Assembly: GCF_003143975.1 (NCBI RefSeq)
Contig: NZ_QFVR01000001.1
Span: forward strand, 186,001 to 250,000
Length of the DNA stretch: 64,000 nt
Reading direction: 5' to 3'
Source of the DNA: Kurthia sibirica
GTDB taxonomy: Bacteria > Bacillota > Bacilli > Bacillales_A > Planococcaceae
A model generated the notes under the pieces. The model searched no databases, was not told the DNA's origin, and saw nothing but the letters and a program-made list of their open reading frames with translations. Position 1 is the first letter of the stretch; each line of letters starts with the position of its first letter. Of the stretch, positions 35,633 through 47,422 are shown one piece after another. The position numbers and the translations under genes were made by a program.

Positions 35633-36346
35633 ATGCCGCAATATAAACGCGTTGTAATTAAATTAAGTGGTGAAGCTTTAGCAGGTGATCAAGGTTTTGG
35701 CCTTTCGCCGCAGATTGTAAAATCTGTAGCCCAACAAATTAAAGATGTCGTAGAGCTAGGTGTAGAAGTCGCTTTAGTAGTAGGTGGCGGAAACATTTGG
35801 AGAGGTAAAATCGGTGCCGAAATGGGCATGGAAAGAGCGAATGCTGACTATATGGGCATGTTAGCGACCGTTATGAACGCACTAGCTTTACAAGATTCTC
35901 TTGAAAACTTAGACGTCCCAACACGCGTACAATCATCAATCGTGATGACGCAAGTTGCAGAACCTTATATCCGTCGTAAAGCGGTTCGTCATTTAGAGAA
36001 AAAACGCGTAGTAATCTTTGCTGCAGGTACTGGTAATCCTTATTTTTCAACGGATACAACAGCTGCATTACGAGCTGCAGAAATTGATGCAGACGTAATA
36101 TTAATGGCTAAAAATAATGTTGATGGCGTTTACTCAGCAGATCCAAAACTTGACCCAACAGCAGTTAAATATGATAATTTAACTTATTTAGAAGTGATTC
36201 AACAAGGTCTTCAAGTAATGGATTCAACTGCTTCAACACTATGCATGGATAATGATATTTCATTAGTTGTATTTTCACTTTCAGAAAGTGGTAATATTAA
36301 ACGTGCAGTATTAGGTGAAGCAATTGGTACAGTAGTAAGTAAATAA
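35633..36346 (+). CDS. pyrH: Uridylate kinase PyrH
   Basis: UMP kinase of 237 aa (amino acid kinase fold) that makes UDP for nucleic acid and cell wall precursors. [19 protein letters not shown] at the N-terminus holds the phosphate-binding loop, [11 protein letters not shown] and [17 protein letters not shown] (seen as [18 protein letters not shown]) bind UMP, and [16 protein letters not shown] is the ATP loop. The frame is open from 35588; ATG 35633 behind GGAGGTC gives the normal start. Confidence 0.96.
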   Translation: MPQYKRVVIKLSGEALAGDQGFGLSPQIVKSVAQQIKDVVELGVEVALVVGGGNIWRGKIGAEMGMERANADYMGMLATVMNALALQDSLENLDVPTRVQSSIVMTQVAEPYIRRKAVRHLEKKRVVIFAAGTGNPYFSTDTTAALRAAEIDADVILMAKNNVDGVYSADPKLDPTAVKYDNLTYLEVIQQGLQVMDSTASTLCMDNDISLVVFSLSESGNIKRAVLGEAIGTVVSK

Positions 36347-36371
36347 ATATAAATAGCAGGAGGAACTTGAA

Positions 36372-36929
36372 ATGTCTAAATCAGTTGTAGATGTAGCAGC
36401 AGACAAAATGTCTAAAACAATCTCGGCGTTCACACGTACTCTAGGTGGTATTCGTGCAGGCCGTGCCAATGCATCTTTATTGGATCGCATTAGCATTGAA
36501 TATTATGGCGCACCAACACCATTAACTCAAATGGCAGGGATCGCTACACCAGAAGCACGTTTATTAGTAATTACACCATACGATAAATCAGTTTTAGGGG
36601 AAATTGAAAAAGCATTAATGAAATCAGATATTGGTATTACACCAACAAATGATGGCAATGTTATTCGATTAGCAATTCCTGCATTAACTGAAGAGCGTCG
36701 TAAACAACTTGTAAAACAAGTTAAAAAAGAAGCAGAAGAAGCAAAAATCGGTATTCGTAACGTACGCCGTGATGCGAATGATGACTTCAAAAAACTTGAA
36801 AAAGCTGGAGAAATTACTGAGGATGACTTACGTGGTTATTCTGAGGATGTTCAAAAGCTTACAGATGATAGCATTACTAAAATTGATGCTGTAGCTGCAG
36901 AAAAGGAAAAAGAAATTCTAGATGTTTAA
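36372..36929 (+). CDS. frr: Ribosome recycling factor
   Basis: Protein of 185 aa that splits post-termination ribosomes with EF-G. The tRNA-like three-helix domain is represented by [19 protein letters not shown] (residues 29-47) and the C-terminal helix [36 protein letters not shown] precedes ATG 36372. It is 25 bp after pyrH, as in most bacteria. A terminator follows. Confidence 0.97.
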   Translation: MSKSVVDVAADKMSKTISAFTRTLGGIRAGRANASLLDRISIEYYGAPTPLTQMAGIATPEARLLVITPYDKSVLGEIEKALMKSDIGITPTNDGNVIRLAIPALTEERRKQLVKQVKKEAEEAKIGIRNVRRDANDDFKKLEKAGEITEDDLRGYSEDVQKLTDDSITKIDAVAAEKEKEILDV

Positions 36930-36953
36930 TTATTAGAACTTTTGTACTTTATG

Positions 36954-36987
36954 AGGCGTCCTAATTAAAAAGGGACGTCTTTTTTTA
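36954..36987 (+). terminator. Terminator after frr
   Basis: AGGCGTCC pairs with GGACGTCT (one wobble) around a 10-base loop and is followed by seven T. Confidence 0.8.
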
Positions 36988-37016
36988 ATAAGAAAGAGGA
37001 AATACATCCTTATTTT

Positions 37017-37025
37017 TGTTATGAT
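37017..37025 (+). promoter_or_regulatory. Extended -10 promoter of the uppS operon
   Basis: TGT-TATGAT with no good -35. It lies 45 bp before uppS, after the frr terminator. Confidence 0.45.
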
Positions 37026-37070
37026 AGAGACAGTATACGTTCCGACTTGTAAGCTAGTGGAGGATTCTAA

Positions 37071-37859
37071 ATGTTAGATAAACTCGGATGGAAAAAATCA
37101 CATAAAGTTCAGCAGCAATCTATTCAGCAACGAATGACTAATTTAAACCTTGAAGACGTGCCCAATCATATAGCAATCATTATGGATGGTAACGGGAGAT
37201 GGGCAAACAAAAAAGCGTTGCCGCGATTCGTAGGTCATCGTGAAGGTATGCAAAATATTCGTCGTATTACACGCGCAGCAAATAGTATGGGGGTAGGCGC
37301 AATTACTTTATACGCTTTCTCGACAGAAAATTGGAAAAGGCCTTCAAAGGAAGTCGAGTTTTTAATGAGACTTCCAGAAGAGTTTTTGACAGCATTCATT
37401 CCAGAGTTAATGGAATTGAATATTCGCGTTGAAATGATTGGCGAACAAGAAGGTGTACCAGATTATACGAACAGAGCTATTGGCAAGGCGCGAGAAGAAA
37501 CAAAAAATAATACAGGTATGATTTTAAACTTCGCTTTTAATTATGGAGGACGTCGTGAAATCGTTTTAGCTGTTCAGCAATTAGCACAACTGGTTCAAGA
37601 AGGAACGCTTGAACCACAAGACATTGATGAAGATTTAATTGCCCAGCATTTAATGACTTCGAAATTACCTGAGCCAGATTTATTGATTCGCACGAGCGGT
37701 GAAATTCGTTTGAGCAACTTTTTACTCTGGCAACTAGCGTATACCGAATTTTGGTTTACCGATGTACATTGGCCAGAGTTCACAGCCGAAACACTACTTG
37801 AAGCGGTGGAAAGCTTCCAAAAACGCAATCGCCGTTATGGTGGATTAAAAGGAGAATAA
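37071..37859 (+). CDS. uppS: Isoprenyl transferase (undecaprenyl diphosphate synthase)
   Basis: cis-Prenyltransferase of 262 aa that makes the C55 lipid carrier for peptidoglycan and teichoic acid. The catalytic Asp39 sits in IAIIMDGNGRWA, and the second substrate-binding block RTSGEIRLSNFLLWQLAYTEFWF lies near residue 205. The usual residue after RTSGE is Q in Bacillus; here it is I, a small substitution. GGAGGATT precedes ATG 37071. cdsA follows after 4 bp. Confidence 0.96.
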   Translation: MLDKLGWKKSHKVQQQSIQQRMTNLNLEDVPNHIAIIMDGNGRWANKKALPRFVGHREGMQNIRRITRAANSMGVGAITLYAFSTENWKRPSKEVEFLMRLPEEFLTAFIPELMELNIRVEMIGEQEGVPDYTNRAIGKAREETKNNTGMILNFAFNYGGRREIVLAVQQLAQLVQEGTLEPQDIDEDLIAQHLMTSKLPEPDLLIRTSGEIRLSNFLLWQLAYTEFWFTDVHWPEFTAETLLEAVESFQKRNRRYGGLKGE

Positions 37860-37863
37860 AAAA

Positions 37864-38658
37864 GTGAAACAGCGTATTATTACAGCCGTAATCGCTGCCG
37901 CTTTGTTCATTCCATTTGTCGTCTATGGTAATTTACCATTTACGATTTTGGTCTATGCAATGGCAGCGGTAGGGCTTTTTGAAATGCTAAGAATGAAGGG
38001 GTTATCACTCTTCACAATACCAGGAATCATCGGCTTATTAGCCCTATTTGCTTTATTAATGCCGCGTGATATTGCACAAAAAGTACAGGAAGTTACTACA
38101 TATTCACAGTTAGAGTATGTATCAATATTTGTTGTACTGTTATTGATCTATACAGTACTTGTGAAAAATAAATTTACGTTTGATCTAGTCGCTTTTATTA
38201 TTGCCAGTGTATTCTATGTCGGATTAGGATTCCATTATTTTATCGAAACACGTGCCTCTGGTGTTGAATACATTATTTTCGCACTTGTAATTGTTTGGAC
38301 AACTGACTCTGGCGCATACTTTATTGGTCGAAAATTAGGTAAGCATAAGCTATGGCCAGAAATTTCACCTAAGAAAACAATCGAAGGTTTTGTTGGTGGT
38401 ATTGTCGTAGCGTTAATTGCGACTGTTATATTCCAAGCTATTGCCGACCTAGATATCAATTATGGTCTGCTATTAGTAGTCGCTCTCGTAGCGTCAATTT
38501 TTGGTCAATTAGGTGATTTAGTCGAATCTGCAATTAAGCGTCATTATGGAGTGAAAGATTCAGGGAAAATTTTACCTGGGCATGGTGGTATTTTAGATCG
38601 TTTTGATAGTCTATTATTCGTCTTGCCGTTATTATATTTCATACACTTCATAGGATAA
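37864..38658 (+). CDS. cdsA: Phosphatidate cytidylyltransferase (GTG start)
   Basis: CDP-diacylglycerol synthase of 264 aa. It has about eight hydrophobic segments and the family C-terminal signature GDLVESAIKRHYGVKDSGKILPGHGGILDRFDSLLF at residues about 217-252. The start GTG 37864 is close to the uppS stop; AAAAGGAG lies in the 3' end of uppS. The enzyme feeds phospholipid synthesis. Confidence 0.95.
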   Translation: MKQRIITAVIAAALFIPFVVYGNLPFTILVYAMAAVGLFEMLRMKGLSLFTIPGIIGLLALFALLMPRDIAQKVQEVTTYSQLEYVSIFVVLLLIYTVLVKNKFTFDLVAFIIASVFYVGLGFHYFIETRASGVEYIIFALVIVWTTDSGAYFIGRKLGKHKLWPEISPKKTIEGFVGGIVVALIATVIFQAIADLDINYGLLLVVALVASIFGQLGDLVESAIKRHYGVKDSGKILPGHGGILDRFDSLLFVLPLLYFIHFIG

Positions 38659-38671
38659 GGGGATTTATACA

Positions 38672-39817
38672 ATGAAATCAATTAGTTTATTAGGTGCTAC
38701 TGGATCAATCGGTCAGCAAACATTAGATATTGTCAAAGAACATCCAGAGGAATTTCAAATTACGGCATTATCCGTGGGTAAAAATATTGAAAAAACGAAG
38801 GAAATTATTCGAGCGTTTCAACCTAAGCTTGTATCGCTTCAATTGGAGCAAGATGCATTAGCGCTTCAAAAAGAATTCCCACAAATCGGTTTTACTTTTG
38901 GCAAACAAGGCTTGATTGATGTGGCAACATATGAAGATTCGAGTTATTTACTGAATGCTGTCTTAGGTTCAGTTGGATTAGAGTCGACACTAGCTGCCAT
39001 TCGTCAAAAAAAAGCGATTGCTATTGCAAACAAAGAAACACTTGTGACAGCAGGACATTTAGTGATGTCGGAGGCAAAAAAATATGGTGCACCGATCTTA
39101 CCTGTTGATAGTGAACATTCTGCTTTATGGCAGTCGATGGTCGGAGAAAACCCGAAATCTATTTCCAAATTAATATTAACCGCTTCTGGTGGTAGTTTCC
39201 GCGATCAAAGTCGTGAGGAGTTAAAAAATGTTACGGTCAAAGAGGCGTTAAATCATCCGAATTGGTCGATGGGTGCTAAGATCACAATCGATTCTGCCAC
39301 TTTGATGAATAAGGGATTAGAAGTGATAGAAGCAGCGGTACTTTACGATATGTCTTATGATGATATCGACGTTGTCATTCACCGAGAAAGTATCATACAC
39401 TCATTAGTTGAGTATCATGATACATCAGTGATGGCACAACTCGGCACACCTGATATGCGCACGCCTATTCAATATGCTTTGAGCTATCCAGAGCGTCTAC
39501 CTAGACCAAATGCTCAACGTTTAGATTTAGCGAAAATTGGTCAATTGAATTTCAAAAATGTAGATTTTGATCGCTTCCGTTGCCTTGGTTTCGCTTATGA
39601 AGCAGGACGTATGGGTGGTACAATCTTAACCGTGATGAACGCAGCAAATGAAACAGCAGTTGCGGCCTTCTTAGATGGTAAGATTAAGTTCTTAGAAATT
39701 GAAGACGTCATTGATCGTATGATGCAACAACATGACAATAGTTTAAACCCAGATTTAGAAACAATCTTACATGTTGATGAAGAAACGAGAAAAACCGTTA
39801 AAAGCATGCTAAAATAA
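38672..39817 (+). CDS. dxr: 1-deoxy-D-xylulose-5-phosphate reductoisomerase
   Basis: IspC of 381 aa, the second enzyme of the MEP isoprenoid pathway. The NADPH loop GATGSIGQQTLDIV is at residues 7-20, the VDSEHSALWQ metal/substrate motif at about 148-157, and TASGGSFRD and NHPNWSMGAKITIDSATLMNKGLE form the active site. It lies between cdsA and rasP as in B. subtilis and supplies precursors used by UppS. Confidence 0.97.
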   Translation: MKSISLLGATGSIGQQTLDIVKEHPEEFQITALSVGKNIEKTKEIIRAFQPKLVSLQLEQDALALQKEFPQIGFTFGKQGLIDVATYEDSSYLLNAVLGSVGLESTLAAIRQKKAIAIANKETLVTAGHLVMSEAKKYGAPILPVDSEHSALWQSMVGENPKSISKLILTASGGSFRDQSREELKNVTVKEALNHPNWSMGAKITIDSATLMNKGLEVIEAAVLYDMSYDDIDVVIHRESIIHSLVEYHDTSVMAQLGTPDMRTPIQYALSYPERLPRPNAQRLDLAKIGQLNFKNVDFDRFRCLGFAYEAGRMGGTILTVMNAANETAVAAFLDGKIKFLEIEDVIDRMMQQHDNSLNPDLETILHVDEETRKTVKSMLK

Positions 39818-39858
39818 TACATGTATAAAATTTTTCAACTCGAAGAAGGTGGGAGAAC

Positions 39859-41118
39859 ATGCAAGCAATAATAGCCTTTATATTAGTGTTCGGCTCCATC
39901 GTGTTTTTCCATGAACTAGGTCACTTTATTTTTGCGAAACGTTCAGGTATTCTCGTACGTGAATTTGCTATTGGTTTCGGACCAAAAATATTAGGCATAA
40001 AACGTGGAGAAACACTTTACACGATTCGCTTACTACCCATGGGTGGTTATGTACGAATGGCTGGAGAAGATATGGATACGGTTGAGCTTCAACCGGGATA
40101 TCGTATTGGTTTTTTACTAAATGACGCCGATGAAATTACACGTGTCGTGTTAAACCAAAACAAACAGTTGCCAGATATGCTCTTCTTAGAAGTAGAAAAA
40201 GCAGATCTTTTAAAAGGCTTGTGGATTGAAGGGTATGATGAAGACGAGAAATTAGTACGCTATTCAGTGGCACGCGATGCCATTATTGAAGAAAATAATC
40301 AACAAACAATCATCGCGCCTTACGATCGTACATTTAACGCAAAATCATTACCAAAACGTACTATGACAATTTTTGCGGGTCCGTTATTCAACTTTATATT
40401 AGCAGTTATTTTCTTTAGTATTATCGCGTTTGTGCAAGGTATACCGACAAATGATGCAGTCATTGCTAATGTTGTAAAAGATAGCCCTGCGCAAGTTGCA
40501 GGTGTACAAAAAGATGATTTAGTGGTTGCAGCAAATGGGACAGCAGTGAAGAAATGGGAGCAACTTTCTGAAGTGATTCAGGAAAATGCTGGCAAAGAAA
40601 TCACGTTGGACGTTAAACGCGACGGCGAAATTAAAACAGTAAAAGTGACGCCTGAATCCAAGACCGTCAACAAAGAAAAAATCGGTCAAATTGGTATACA
40701 GTATGGTATTGAATATAAGAAAGACCCGCTGATGGCGATTCCATATGGTTTCGAGCAAACCTATACATTCATGGTACGTATCGTTGAAATACTGGGTACG
40801 CTCGTAACGGGTAGCTTTACATTAGATTCATTATCAGGTCCGGTCGGTATTTATAAAGCGACAGAAGAAGTAGCCAAATATGGCTTTATGACACTGATGA
40901 GCTGGGCAGCTATGTTAAGTATTAACTTAGGAATTATGAACTTACTACCACTACCTGCGCTTGATGGTGGACGTTTATTATTCTTTGCATACGAAGCAGT
41001 TCGAGGAAAACCAATCGACAAACAAAAAGAAGGTATTATCCATTTCGTGGGCTTTGCGCTCCTCATGCTGCTCATGATTGCCGTCACATGGAATGATATA
41101 CAGAAGTTTTTCTTTTAA
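39859..41118 (+). CDS. rasP: Site-2 protease RasP/RseP
   Basis: Intramembrane zinc metalloprotease of 419 aa that cuts anti-sigma factors and leftover signal peptides. HELGH is at residues 18-22 in the first membrane segment, a single PDZ domain lies at about 205-290 (VAGVQKDDLVVAANGT), and the third catalytic Asp is in NLLPLPALDGGRL near the C-terminus. ATG 39859 follows GGTGGGAG. Length matches the family. Confidence 0.95.
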   Translation: MQAIIAFILVFGSIVFFHELGHFIFAKRSGILVREFAIGFGPKILGIKRGETLYTIRLLPMGGYVRMAGEDMDTVELQPGYRIGFLLNDADEITRVVLNQNKQLPDMLFLEVEKADLLKGLWIEGYDEDEKLVRYSVARDAIIEENNQQTIIAPYDRTFNAKSLPKRTMTIFAGPLFNFILAVIFFSIIAFVQGIPTNDAVIANVVKDSPAQVAGVQKDDLVVAANGTAVKKWEQLSEVIQENAGKEITLDVKRDGEIKTVKVTPESKTVNKEKIGQIGIQYGIEYKKDPLMAIPYGFEQTYTFMVRIVEILGTLVTGSFTLDSLSGPVGIYKATEEVAKYGFMTLMSWAAMLSINLGIMNLLPLPALDGGRLLFFAYEAVRGKPIDKQKEGIIHFVGFALLMLLMIAVTWNDIQKFFF

Positions 41119-41153
41119 CTAAAAAATAGAATAGCCAAAGGTGAGGTTTATAC

Positions 41154-42863
41154 ATGAAACAGTCAAAAACTTTTATACCAACTTTGCGTGAAGTACCTGC
41201 AGATGCAGAAGTTATTTCACATCAACTTTTATTACGTGCCGGATTTATCCGCCAAAATACGAGCGGTGTGTACTCTTATTTACCGTTAGCTAAAAAAATG
41301 CTCACTAAAATTGAAACAATTGTCCGTGAAGAAATGGACGCAATTGGCTCAAATGAAATTTTAATGCCAACATTACAAGCTGCTGAATTATGGCAGGAAT
41401 CAGGTCGTTGGGAAGCATATGGTCCAGAACTTATGCGTATTAAAGATCGCAATAATCGTGATTTTGCATTAGGACCTACACATGAAGAAGTTGTGACATC
41501 ATTAATTCGTGATGAATTGAAGTCATATAAAAAATTACCACTAACTTTATACCAAATCCAAACAAAATTCCGCGATGAAAAACGTCCACGCTTCGGTTTA
41601 TTACGCGGACGCGAATTTATCATGAAAGATGCTTATTCATTCCATGCAACTGAAGAAAGTTTAGATGAAACATACAATGAAATGGTACAAGCCTATACAA
41701 ATATTTTCACACGTCTTGGACTAAACTTCCGTGCAGTTATTGCTGATTCAGGTTCGATTGGTGGTACGGCAGGTACGCATGAATTCATGGTTCTTTCTGA
41801 TATTGGTGAAGATACAATTGCATTTTCAGATTCTTCAAGCTATGCTGCTAATATTGAAATGGCAGAAGTGAAGATCGATTATAAACAATCAGAAGTTGAT
41901 ATGAAGGGCTTAGAAAAAGTAGCAACGCCAGGACAAAAGACAATTGAAGATGTGTCTACGTTCTTAGATGTTGTACCTGAAAATATTATTAAAACATTAG
42001 TATTTAAAATTGATGAAGAATTAGTCGTTGTGCTTGCTCGTGGCGACCATGAAATTAATGATATTAAATTGAAAAATGCATTAGGTGCTGAATTAGTTGA
42101 ACTTGCAGAAGATGCTGAAATTAATGAATTATTAGGAAGCCATGTGGGAAGCCTAGGTCCCGTTAAATTACCAATTGGTGTGAAAGTAATTGCTGACCAT
42201 GCAATCAAATCAATTTCTAATGGTGTCGCTGGTGCCAACGAAGATGATGTTCACTATATCAACGTTAATCCAGGTCGCGATTTTGCCATTGATACGTATG
42301 CAGATATTCGCTTTATCCAAGTTGGAGACCCTTCTCCAGACGGTAAAGGTGTTATTAAATTTGCTGAAGGTATCGAAGTGGGGCATGTCTTTAAATTAGG
42401 AACAAAATATTCTGAATCGATGAAAGCAACTTTCTTAGATGAAAATGGGCGCGCAAAACCTTTCATTATGGGTTGTTACGGAATCGGAATTTCCCGTATA
42501 TTATCAGCGTGTGCTGAACAATATCAAGATTCATATGGCTTTGTGTGGCCTAAACAGGTTACGCCGTATGATGTACATGTTATTTCTGTCAATATGAAAG
42601 ATGAAGATCAAGTAGCGTTAGGTGAAGAATTGTACAAAACGATTAAATCATATCGTTATGACGTATTATTCGACGATCGTGCAGAACGTGCAGGCGTTAA
42701 ATTTACAGATGCAGATCTAATCGGTTCGCCTATTCGTATTACAGTTGGTAAAAAAGCTGCTGAAGGAATCGTTGAAGTGAAGGTTCGTCATAGTGGTGAA
42801 ACATTCGAAATTGCGAAAGAAGAAGTAGTAGATCGTATCAACAATATTTTCCAACAAATCTAA
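41154..42863 (+). CDS. proS: Prolyl-tRNA synthetase (bacterial type with editing domain)
   Basis: Class II synthetase of 569 aa. Motif 2 [25 protein letters not shown] and motif 3 near [13 protein letters not shown] are visible, with an INS (YbaK-like) editing domain between them (about 225-400), which removes Ala-tRNA(Pro). The C-terminal anticodon-binding domain follows. GGTGAGGT precedes ATG 41154. No T-box leader fits in the 35-bp gap from rasP. Confidence 0.96.
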   Translation: MKQSKTFIPTLREVPADAEVISHQLLLRAGFIRQNTSGVYSYLPLAKKMLTKIETIVREEMDAIGSNEILMPTLQAAELWQESGRWEAYGPELMRIKDRNNRDFALGPTHEEVVTSLIRDELKSYKKLPLTLYQIQTKFRDEKRPRFGLLRGREFIMKDAYSFHATEESLDETYNEMVQAYTNIFTRLGLNFRAVIADSGSIGGTAGTHEFMVLSDIGEDTIAFSDSSSYAANIEMAEVKIDYKQSEVDMKGLEKVATPGQKTIEDVSTFLDVVPENIIKTLVFKIDEELVVVLARGDHEINDIKLKNALGAELVELAEDAEINELLGSHVGSLGPVKLPIGVKVIADHAIKSISNGVAGANEDDVHYINVNPGRDFAIDTYADIRFIQVGDPSPDGKGVIKFAEGIEVGHVFKLGTKYSESMKATFLDENGRAKPFIMGCYGIGISRILSACAEQYQDSYGFVWPKQVTPYDVHVISVNMKDEDQVALGEELYKTIKSYRYDVLFDDRAERAGVKFTDADLIGSPIRITVGKKAAEGIVEVKVRHSGETFEIAKEEVVDRINNIFQQI

Positions 42864-42883
42864 TGTGTCATTCAGTTGAATAA

Positions 42884-42927
42884 CAAAAGGGGAGAAAGTG
42901 CTTTAGTGCTTTCTTTCTTTTGCTTTT
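42884..42927 (+). terminator. Hairpin after proS
   Basis: AGAAAG pairs with CTTTCT around a 10-base loop inside longer A-rich and T-rich arms (AAAAG...CTTTT). Moderately convincing terminator. Confidence 0.5.
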
Positions 42928-42949
42928 ATAGAAGAAGGTAGGTGGAAAT

Positions 42950-45900
42950 ATGTCAACAGAACATGAAGGAAAACAACGCTTTCAAATGCTATTACAGCAA
43001 ATTGATTTAACAGATGATACGATTATGCAGTTTTTTGAAAATGGTGAGCTTAATCGCCTAACAGTTAATAAAGCAAGTCGTGTATGGCGTTTTTCATTAA
43101 AAATCCAAGGGATCTTACCATTTGATGTATATGTGAAATTTAAAAGCCATTTAGATCGTGCCTTTTCTCAAATTGCACAAATACAATTACAATTTGACAC
43201 GGTAGATAAAACAGCCGATGAAAAGTTAATCCATGATTATTGGCAAAAAATTATCGAAGAACAAGATGAGTTGTCGCCTCCACTACGTGCTATTTTGAGC
43301 AAACAATTACCACAGTTTAATGGTCAAAAATTAGTGATTAATTGTGTGCAAGATTTTGAACAAATGACACTCAAAAATAAATATACCGATAAGTTAGCTG
43401 CAACATACAGTGATTTTGGTTTTGATAAGCTCCATTTTGATTTTCAATTGAAGGACCAAACAGAAGAAATGGCTGAAGAACAACAGCGTTTCATCGCTCA
43501 GCGTCGGATTGAGGAAGAAGAAATTTCAAAAAAAGCTGTTCTTGATATGCAAAAACGTGAGAAAGAGCGCCAAGATAACCCATCAGGTGTTGATATGACA
43601 GATCGTCCATTCCAATTAGGGATTCCGATTAAAAATGATGAGAATTTTATGGAAATCCATCAAATTCAAGACGAAGAACGTCGCGTCATTATTGAGGGAT
43701 TTGTTTTTGATGCTGAAGTAAAGGAATTGCGAAGTGGCCGTTCACTTATGACTTTAAAAGTATCCGATTACAGCGATTCCATTCTCGTGAAAATGTTCTC
43801 GCGTGATAAAGAAGATGCTGCATTGATGCAAATGGCAAAAAAAGGTATGTGGGTTAAAGTTCGAGGTTCTGTCCAAAATGATACTTTTGTAAGAGATTTG
43901 ATTATTATGGCGCAGGATATTATAGAAATTCGTCCGAATATTCGTCAGGATACAGCGCCAGAAGGTGAAAAACGTGTCGAGTTACATATGCATACACCGA
44001 TGAGTGCGATGGATGCTGTGACGCCGACTGCCGAACTGGTCGCTGCAGCTGCAAAATGGGGTCACCCCGCTGTTGCGATTACGGATCATAGTGTTGCACA
44101 ATCCTTCCCCGATGCGTATAATGCTGGAAAAAAACATGGTATTAAAGTGATTTATGGTATCGAAATTAATCTCGTAGATGATGGTGTACCTATCGCCTAC
44201 GAGGAGGAACATACGAAGTTGGAAGATGCAACATTTGTCGTCTTCGATGTAGAAACAACCGGTTTATCTGCTGCCTATGACACGATTATCGAGTTAGCAG
44301 CAGTGCGTATTATCAATGGTGAAGTCGTCGATACATTCGAGAGCTTTGCCAATCCACATCACGCATTATCCGCAACAACAATTGAATTAACTGGAATTAC
44401 AGACGATCTGGTAAGCACAGCACCCGAAGTAACGGAAATGATCACGAAATTCCATGATTTTATTGGCGATGCAATCGTTGTCGCGCATAATGCGACCTTC
44501 GATATGGGCTTCTTATATGAAGCGTATAAAAAAGCCAATATTGATCACTTTAATCACCCAGTAATTGATACATTAGAACTTGCACGCTTTTTACATCCGG
44601 AGATGAAGAGTCATCGTTTGAATACGTTGTGTAAAAAATTCAATATCGAATTAACGCAACATCACCGCGCTATTTATGATACGGAAGCAACAGGTTACTT
44701 GCTCTTGCATCTATTAAAAGAAGCGACGACAAAAGGCATTGATTACCACGATGATTTCAATAAAAATATTGGTGGTGCAGATGCATATAAACGGGCTCGA
44801 CCAACGCATTGTACAGTACTTGCACAAAATAATGATGGCTTAAAAAATATGTTCAAGCTGATCAGTGAATCTAATTTGGAAACCTATTACCGTATGCCGC
44901 GTGTCAAACGTTCGACGTTACAAAAATATCGCGAAGGTTTAATTGTTGGTTCTGGCTGTAGTAAAGGCGAGTTTTTTACGACCATTATGCAAAAATCATT
45001 TGATGAAGCATTGGAAGTAGCGAAATTTTACGATTATTTAGAAGTTCATCCGAAGGAAGTATATGAACCACTTATTGAAGCAGAACTTATTAAAGATGAA
45101 TGGAATTTACAAGATATTATTCGTAAAGTAATTAAAATTGGTAAGAAACTCGATAAACCAGTAATCGCGACAGGTAATGTACATTATTTGCATAAAGAAG
45201 ATGCGATTTTCCGCCATATACTCATTCGTTCTCAAGGGGGAGCAAACCCATTGAATCGTAATAAATTGCCAGAAGTGCATTTTAGAACGACGGATGAAAT
45301 GTTGAAATCATTCGACTTTCTAGATGATGATTTGGCGAAGGAAATTGTTGTAACGAATTCGCAGAACCTCGCGAATTCAATAGAAGAAGTAGTACCTGTT
45401 AAGAGTGATTTGTATACACCAAAAATTGATGGTGCTGATGACAATGTTCGTAATATGACCTATGATATGGCACATGAAATCTATGGACCAGAATTGCCGG
45501 AAATTGTGACAGCGCGTATTGAAAAAGAGCTAAATTCGATTATTGGTCATGGGTTCTCAGTTATTTATCTCATCTCGCATAAGCTAGTGAAAAAATCATT
45601 GATTGATGGTTATTTAGTAGGTTCTCGTGGTTCAGTTGGTTCATCACTTGTTGCCACGATGATGGAAATTACAGAAGTAAATCCGTTACCACCACATTAT
45701 ATTTGTCCGCAATGTAAAACAGCAGAATTTTTTGATGATGGTACGGTTGGATCTGGTTTCGATTTACCAAATAAAGAATGTCCACAATGTGAAATTCCAT
45801 ATGCTAAAGAGGGACATGATATTCCTTTTGAAACATTCCTTGGTTTCAAGGGCGATAAAGTACCTGATATCGATTTGAATTTTAGTGGCGAATATCAGCC

Positions 45901-47284
45901 ACAAGCACATAATTATACAAAAATTCTTTTCGGTGAAGATTATGCATTCCGTGCAGGAACAATTGGTACGGTAGCTGAAAAAACAGCTTATGGCTATGTA
46001 AAAGGTTATGGTACCGACAATAATATTAATTTCCGTGGAGCTGAAGTCGATCGACTCGTGCAAGGTTGTACAGGTGTTAAACGTACTACTGGTCAGCATC
46101 CAGGAGGGATTATTGTTGTACCAAACTATATGGACATTTATGATTTCACACCGATTCAATTTCCAGCAGATGATGTGACAGCAGAATGGAAGACAACTCA
46201 TTTTGATTTCCACTCGATTCACGATAATATTTTAAAACTCGATATTCTAGGACATGATGATCCAACTGTTATTCGCATGCTTTTAGATTTAACAGGAATC
46301 GATCCAAAAACAATTCCGACAGATGACCCGGAAGTAATGGGGATTTTCAGCGGTCCGGAAACGTTAGGTGTCACATACGAGCAGATAAAGGCTAAAACAG
46401 GAACATATGGTATTCCGGAGTTTGGTACGAAGTTCGTACGTGGTATGTTAGAAGAAACAAAACCTTCAACTTTCTCAGAACTTGTACAAATTTCAGGTTT
46501 ATCCCATGGTACGGATGTCTGGTTGGGTAATGCTAGTGAACTAATTGAAAATGGTACATGTGTGTTAAAAGAAGTAATCGGCTGTCGTGATGATATTATG
46601 GTGTATTTAATCTATCAAGATTTAGAACCATCGTTAGCCTTCAAAATTATGGAGCATGTGCGTAAAGGTAAAGGGTTAACAGAAGATATGGAAGAAGAAA
46701 TGAAAAAAAATAATGTACCACAATGGTATATTAATTCATGCAAAAAGATTAAATACATGTTCCCGAAAGCCCATGCAGCAGCTTATGTATTGATGGCTGT
46801 ACGCATCGCATATTTTAAAGTTCATTTCCCAATCGTCTACTACTGTGCGTACTTTACGGTCCGTGCCTCCGATTTTGATTTAATAGCCATGGTCAATGGT
46901 TCTGAAATGATTAAATCTAAAATTGAAGAGGTTGAAGCGAAAGGCTTAGAAGCCTCTGTAAAAGAGCGTTCACTTCAAACTGTATTAGAGCTAGCCCTTG
47001 AGATGACAGAACGTGGAATGAAGATGCAAAAAATTGATTTGTATCGCTCAAGTGCTACGGAATTCCAAATCGATGGTGAATCATTAATTCCACCATTTAA
47101 TGCGATCCCAGGTCTAGGAAATAACGTAGCAGAAGCAATTGTACGCGCTCGAAAAGATGGTGAATTCCTCTCAAAAGAAGATTTGCAAATTCGTGGACGC
47201 GTATCAAAAACATTGATTGAGTATATGGACAAGTTAGGCTGTTTAGAAGGTATGCCAGATGCAAACCAACTATCGCTATTCTAA
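42950..47284 (+). CDS. polC: DNA polymerase III alpha subunit, PolC type
   Basis: Replicative polymerase of 1444 aa typical of Firmicutes. Order: N-terminal domain (about 1-220), OB domain (about 235-335), PHP domain beginning [14 protein letters not shown] (about 344) and split by the inserted 3'-5' exonuclease, whose motifs [11 protein letters not shown] and HNATFDMGF are near residues 430 and 515, then a zinc-binding loop with CPQC-CPQC, palm with [10 protein letters not shown], and the fingers with [11 protein letters not shown]. The C-terminal part includes tandem HhH and ends QLSLF, a beta-clamp binding-like tail. Confidence 0.97.
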   Translation: MSTEHEGKQRFQMLLQQIDLTDDTIMQFFENGELNRLTVNKASRVWRFSLKIQGILPFDVYVKFKSHLDRAFSQIAQIQLQFDTVDKTADEKLIHDYWQKIIEEQDELSPPLRAILSKQLPQFNGQKLVINCVQDFEQMTLKNKYTDKLAATYSDFGFDKLHFDFQLKDQTEEMAEEQQRFIAQRRIEEEEISKKAVLDMQKREKERQDNPSGVDMTDRPFQLGIPIKNDENFMEIHQIQDEERRVIIEGFVFDAEVKELRSGRSLMTLKVSDYSDSILVKMFSRDKEDAALMQMAKKGMWVKVRGSVQNDTFVRDLIIMAQDIIEIRPNIRQDTAPEGEKRVELHMHTPMSAMDAVTPTAELVAAAAKWGHPAVAITDHSVAQSFPDAYNAGKKHGIKVIYGIEINLVDDGVPIAYEEEHTKLEDATFVVFDVETTGLSAAYDTIIELAAVRIINGEVVDTFESFANPHHALSATTIELTGITDDLVSTAPEVTEMITKFHDFIGDAIVVAHNATFDMGFLYEAYKKANIDHFNHPVIDTLELARFLHPEMKSHRLNTLCKKFNIELTQHHRAIYDTEATGYLLLHLLKEATTKGIDYHDDFNKNIGGADAYKRARPTHCTVLAQNNDGLKNMFKLISESNLETYYRMPRVKRSTLQKYREGLIVGSGCSKGEFFTTIMQKSFDEALEVAKFYDYLEVHPKEVYEPLIEAELIKDEWNLQDIIRKVIKIGKKLDKPVIATGNVHYLHKEDAIFRHILIRSQGGANPLNRNKLPEVHFRTTDEMLKSFDFLDDDLAKEIVVTNSQNLANSIEEVVPVKSDLYTPKIDGADDNVRNMTYDMAHEIYGPELPEIVTARIEKELNSIIGHGFSVIYLISHKLVKKSLIDGYLVGSRGSVGSSLVATMMEITEVNPLPPHYICPQCKTAEFFDDGTVGSGFDLPNKECPQCEIPYAKEGHDIPFETFLGFKGDKVPDIDLNFSGEYQPQAHNYTKILFGEDYAFRAGTIGTVAEKTAYGYVKGYGTDNNINFRGAEVDRLVQGCTGVKRTTGQHPGGIIVVPNYMDIYDFTPIQFPADDVTAEWKTTHFDFHSIHDNILKLDILGHDDPTVIRMLLDLTGIDPKTIPTDDPEVMGIFSGPETLGVTYEQIKAKTGTYGIPEFGTKFVRGMLEETKPSTFSELVQISGLSHGTDVWLGNASELIENGTCVLKEVIGCRDDIMVYLIYQDLEPSLAFKIMEHVRKGKGLTEDMEEEMKKNNVPQWYINSCKKIKYMFPKAHAAAYVLMAVRIAYFKVHFPIVYYCAYFTVRASDFDLIAMVNGSEMIKSKIEEVEAKGLEASVKERSLQTVLELALEMTERGMKMQKIDLYRSSATEFQIDGESLIPPFNAIPGLGNNVAEAIVRARKDGEFLSKEDLQIRGRVSKTLIEYMDKLGCLEGMPDANQLSLF

Positions 47285-47292
47285 GCGTTAAC

Positions 47293-47321
47293 TTGCCTTT
47301 TAATGCTTTCTATGTTAGAAT
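47293..47321 (+). promoter_or_regulatory. Promoter of the rimP-nusA-infB operon
   Basis: TTGCCT (47293-47298), 17 bp, TAGAAT (47316-47321) with a TGT extension (47313-47315). It lies just after polC and before the terminator-like hairpin at 47355, so transcripts would have to pass the hairpin, which could therefore be an attenuator. Confidence 0.5.
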
Positions 47322-47354
47322 TATAACAATAACTTTGTTGAATAGAACGACGGA

Positions 47355-47385
47355 AAAAGAGTGAGGCTTCCTCACTCTTTTCTCT
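47355..47385 (+). terminator. Terminator between polC and rimP
   Basis: AAAAGAGTGAGG pairs with CCTCACTCTTTT around a three-base loop, followed by CTCTTT. The tail is less T-rich than normal, so read-through or attenuation is possible. Confidence 0.65.
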
Positions 47386-47422
47386 TTGTCAATTACCGAC
47401 AACAAGAAGTCAGGAGGATTGT

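Noticed and set aside
41119-41153. T-box leader before proS
   Set aside because: The gap has only 35 bp and no T-box sequence.
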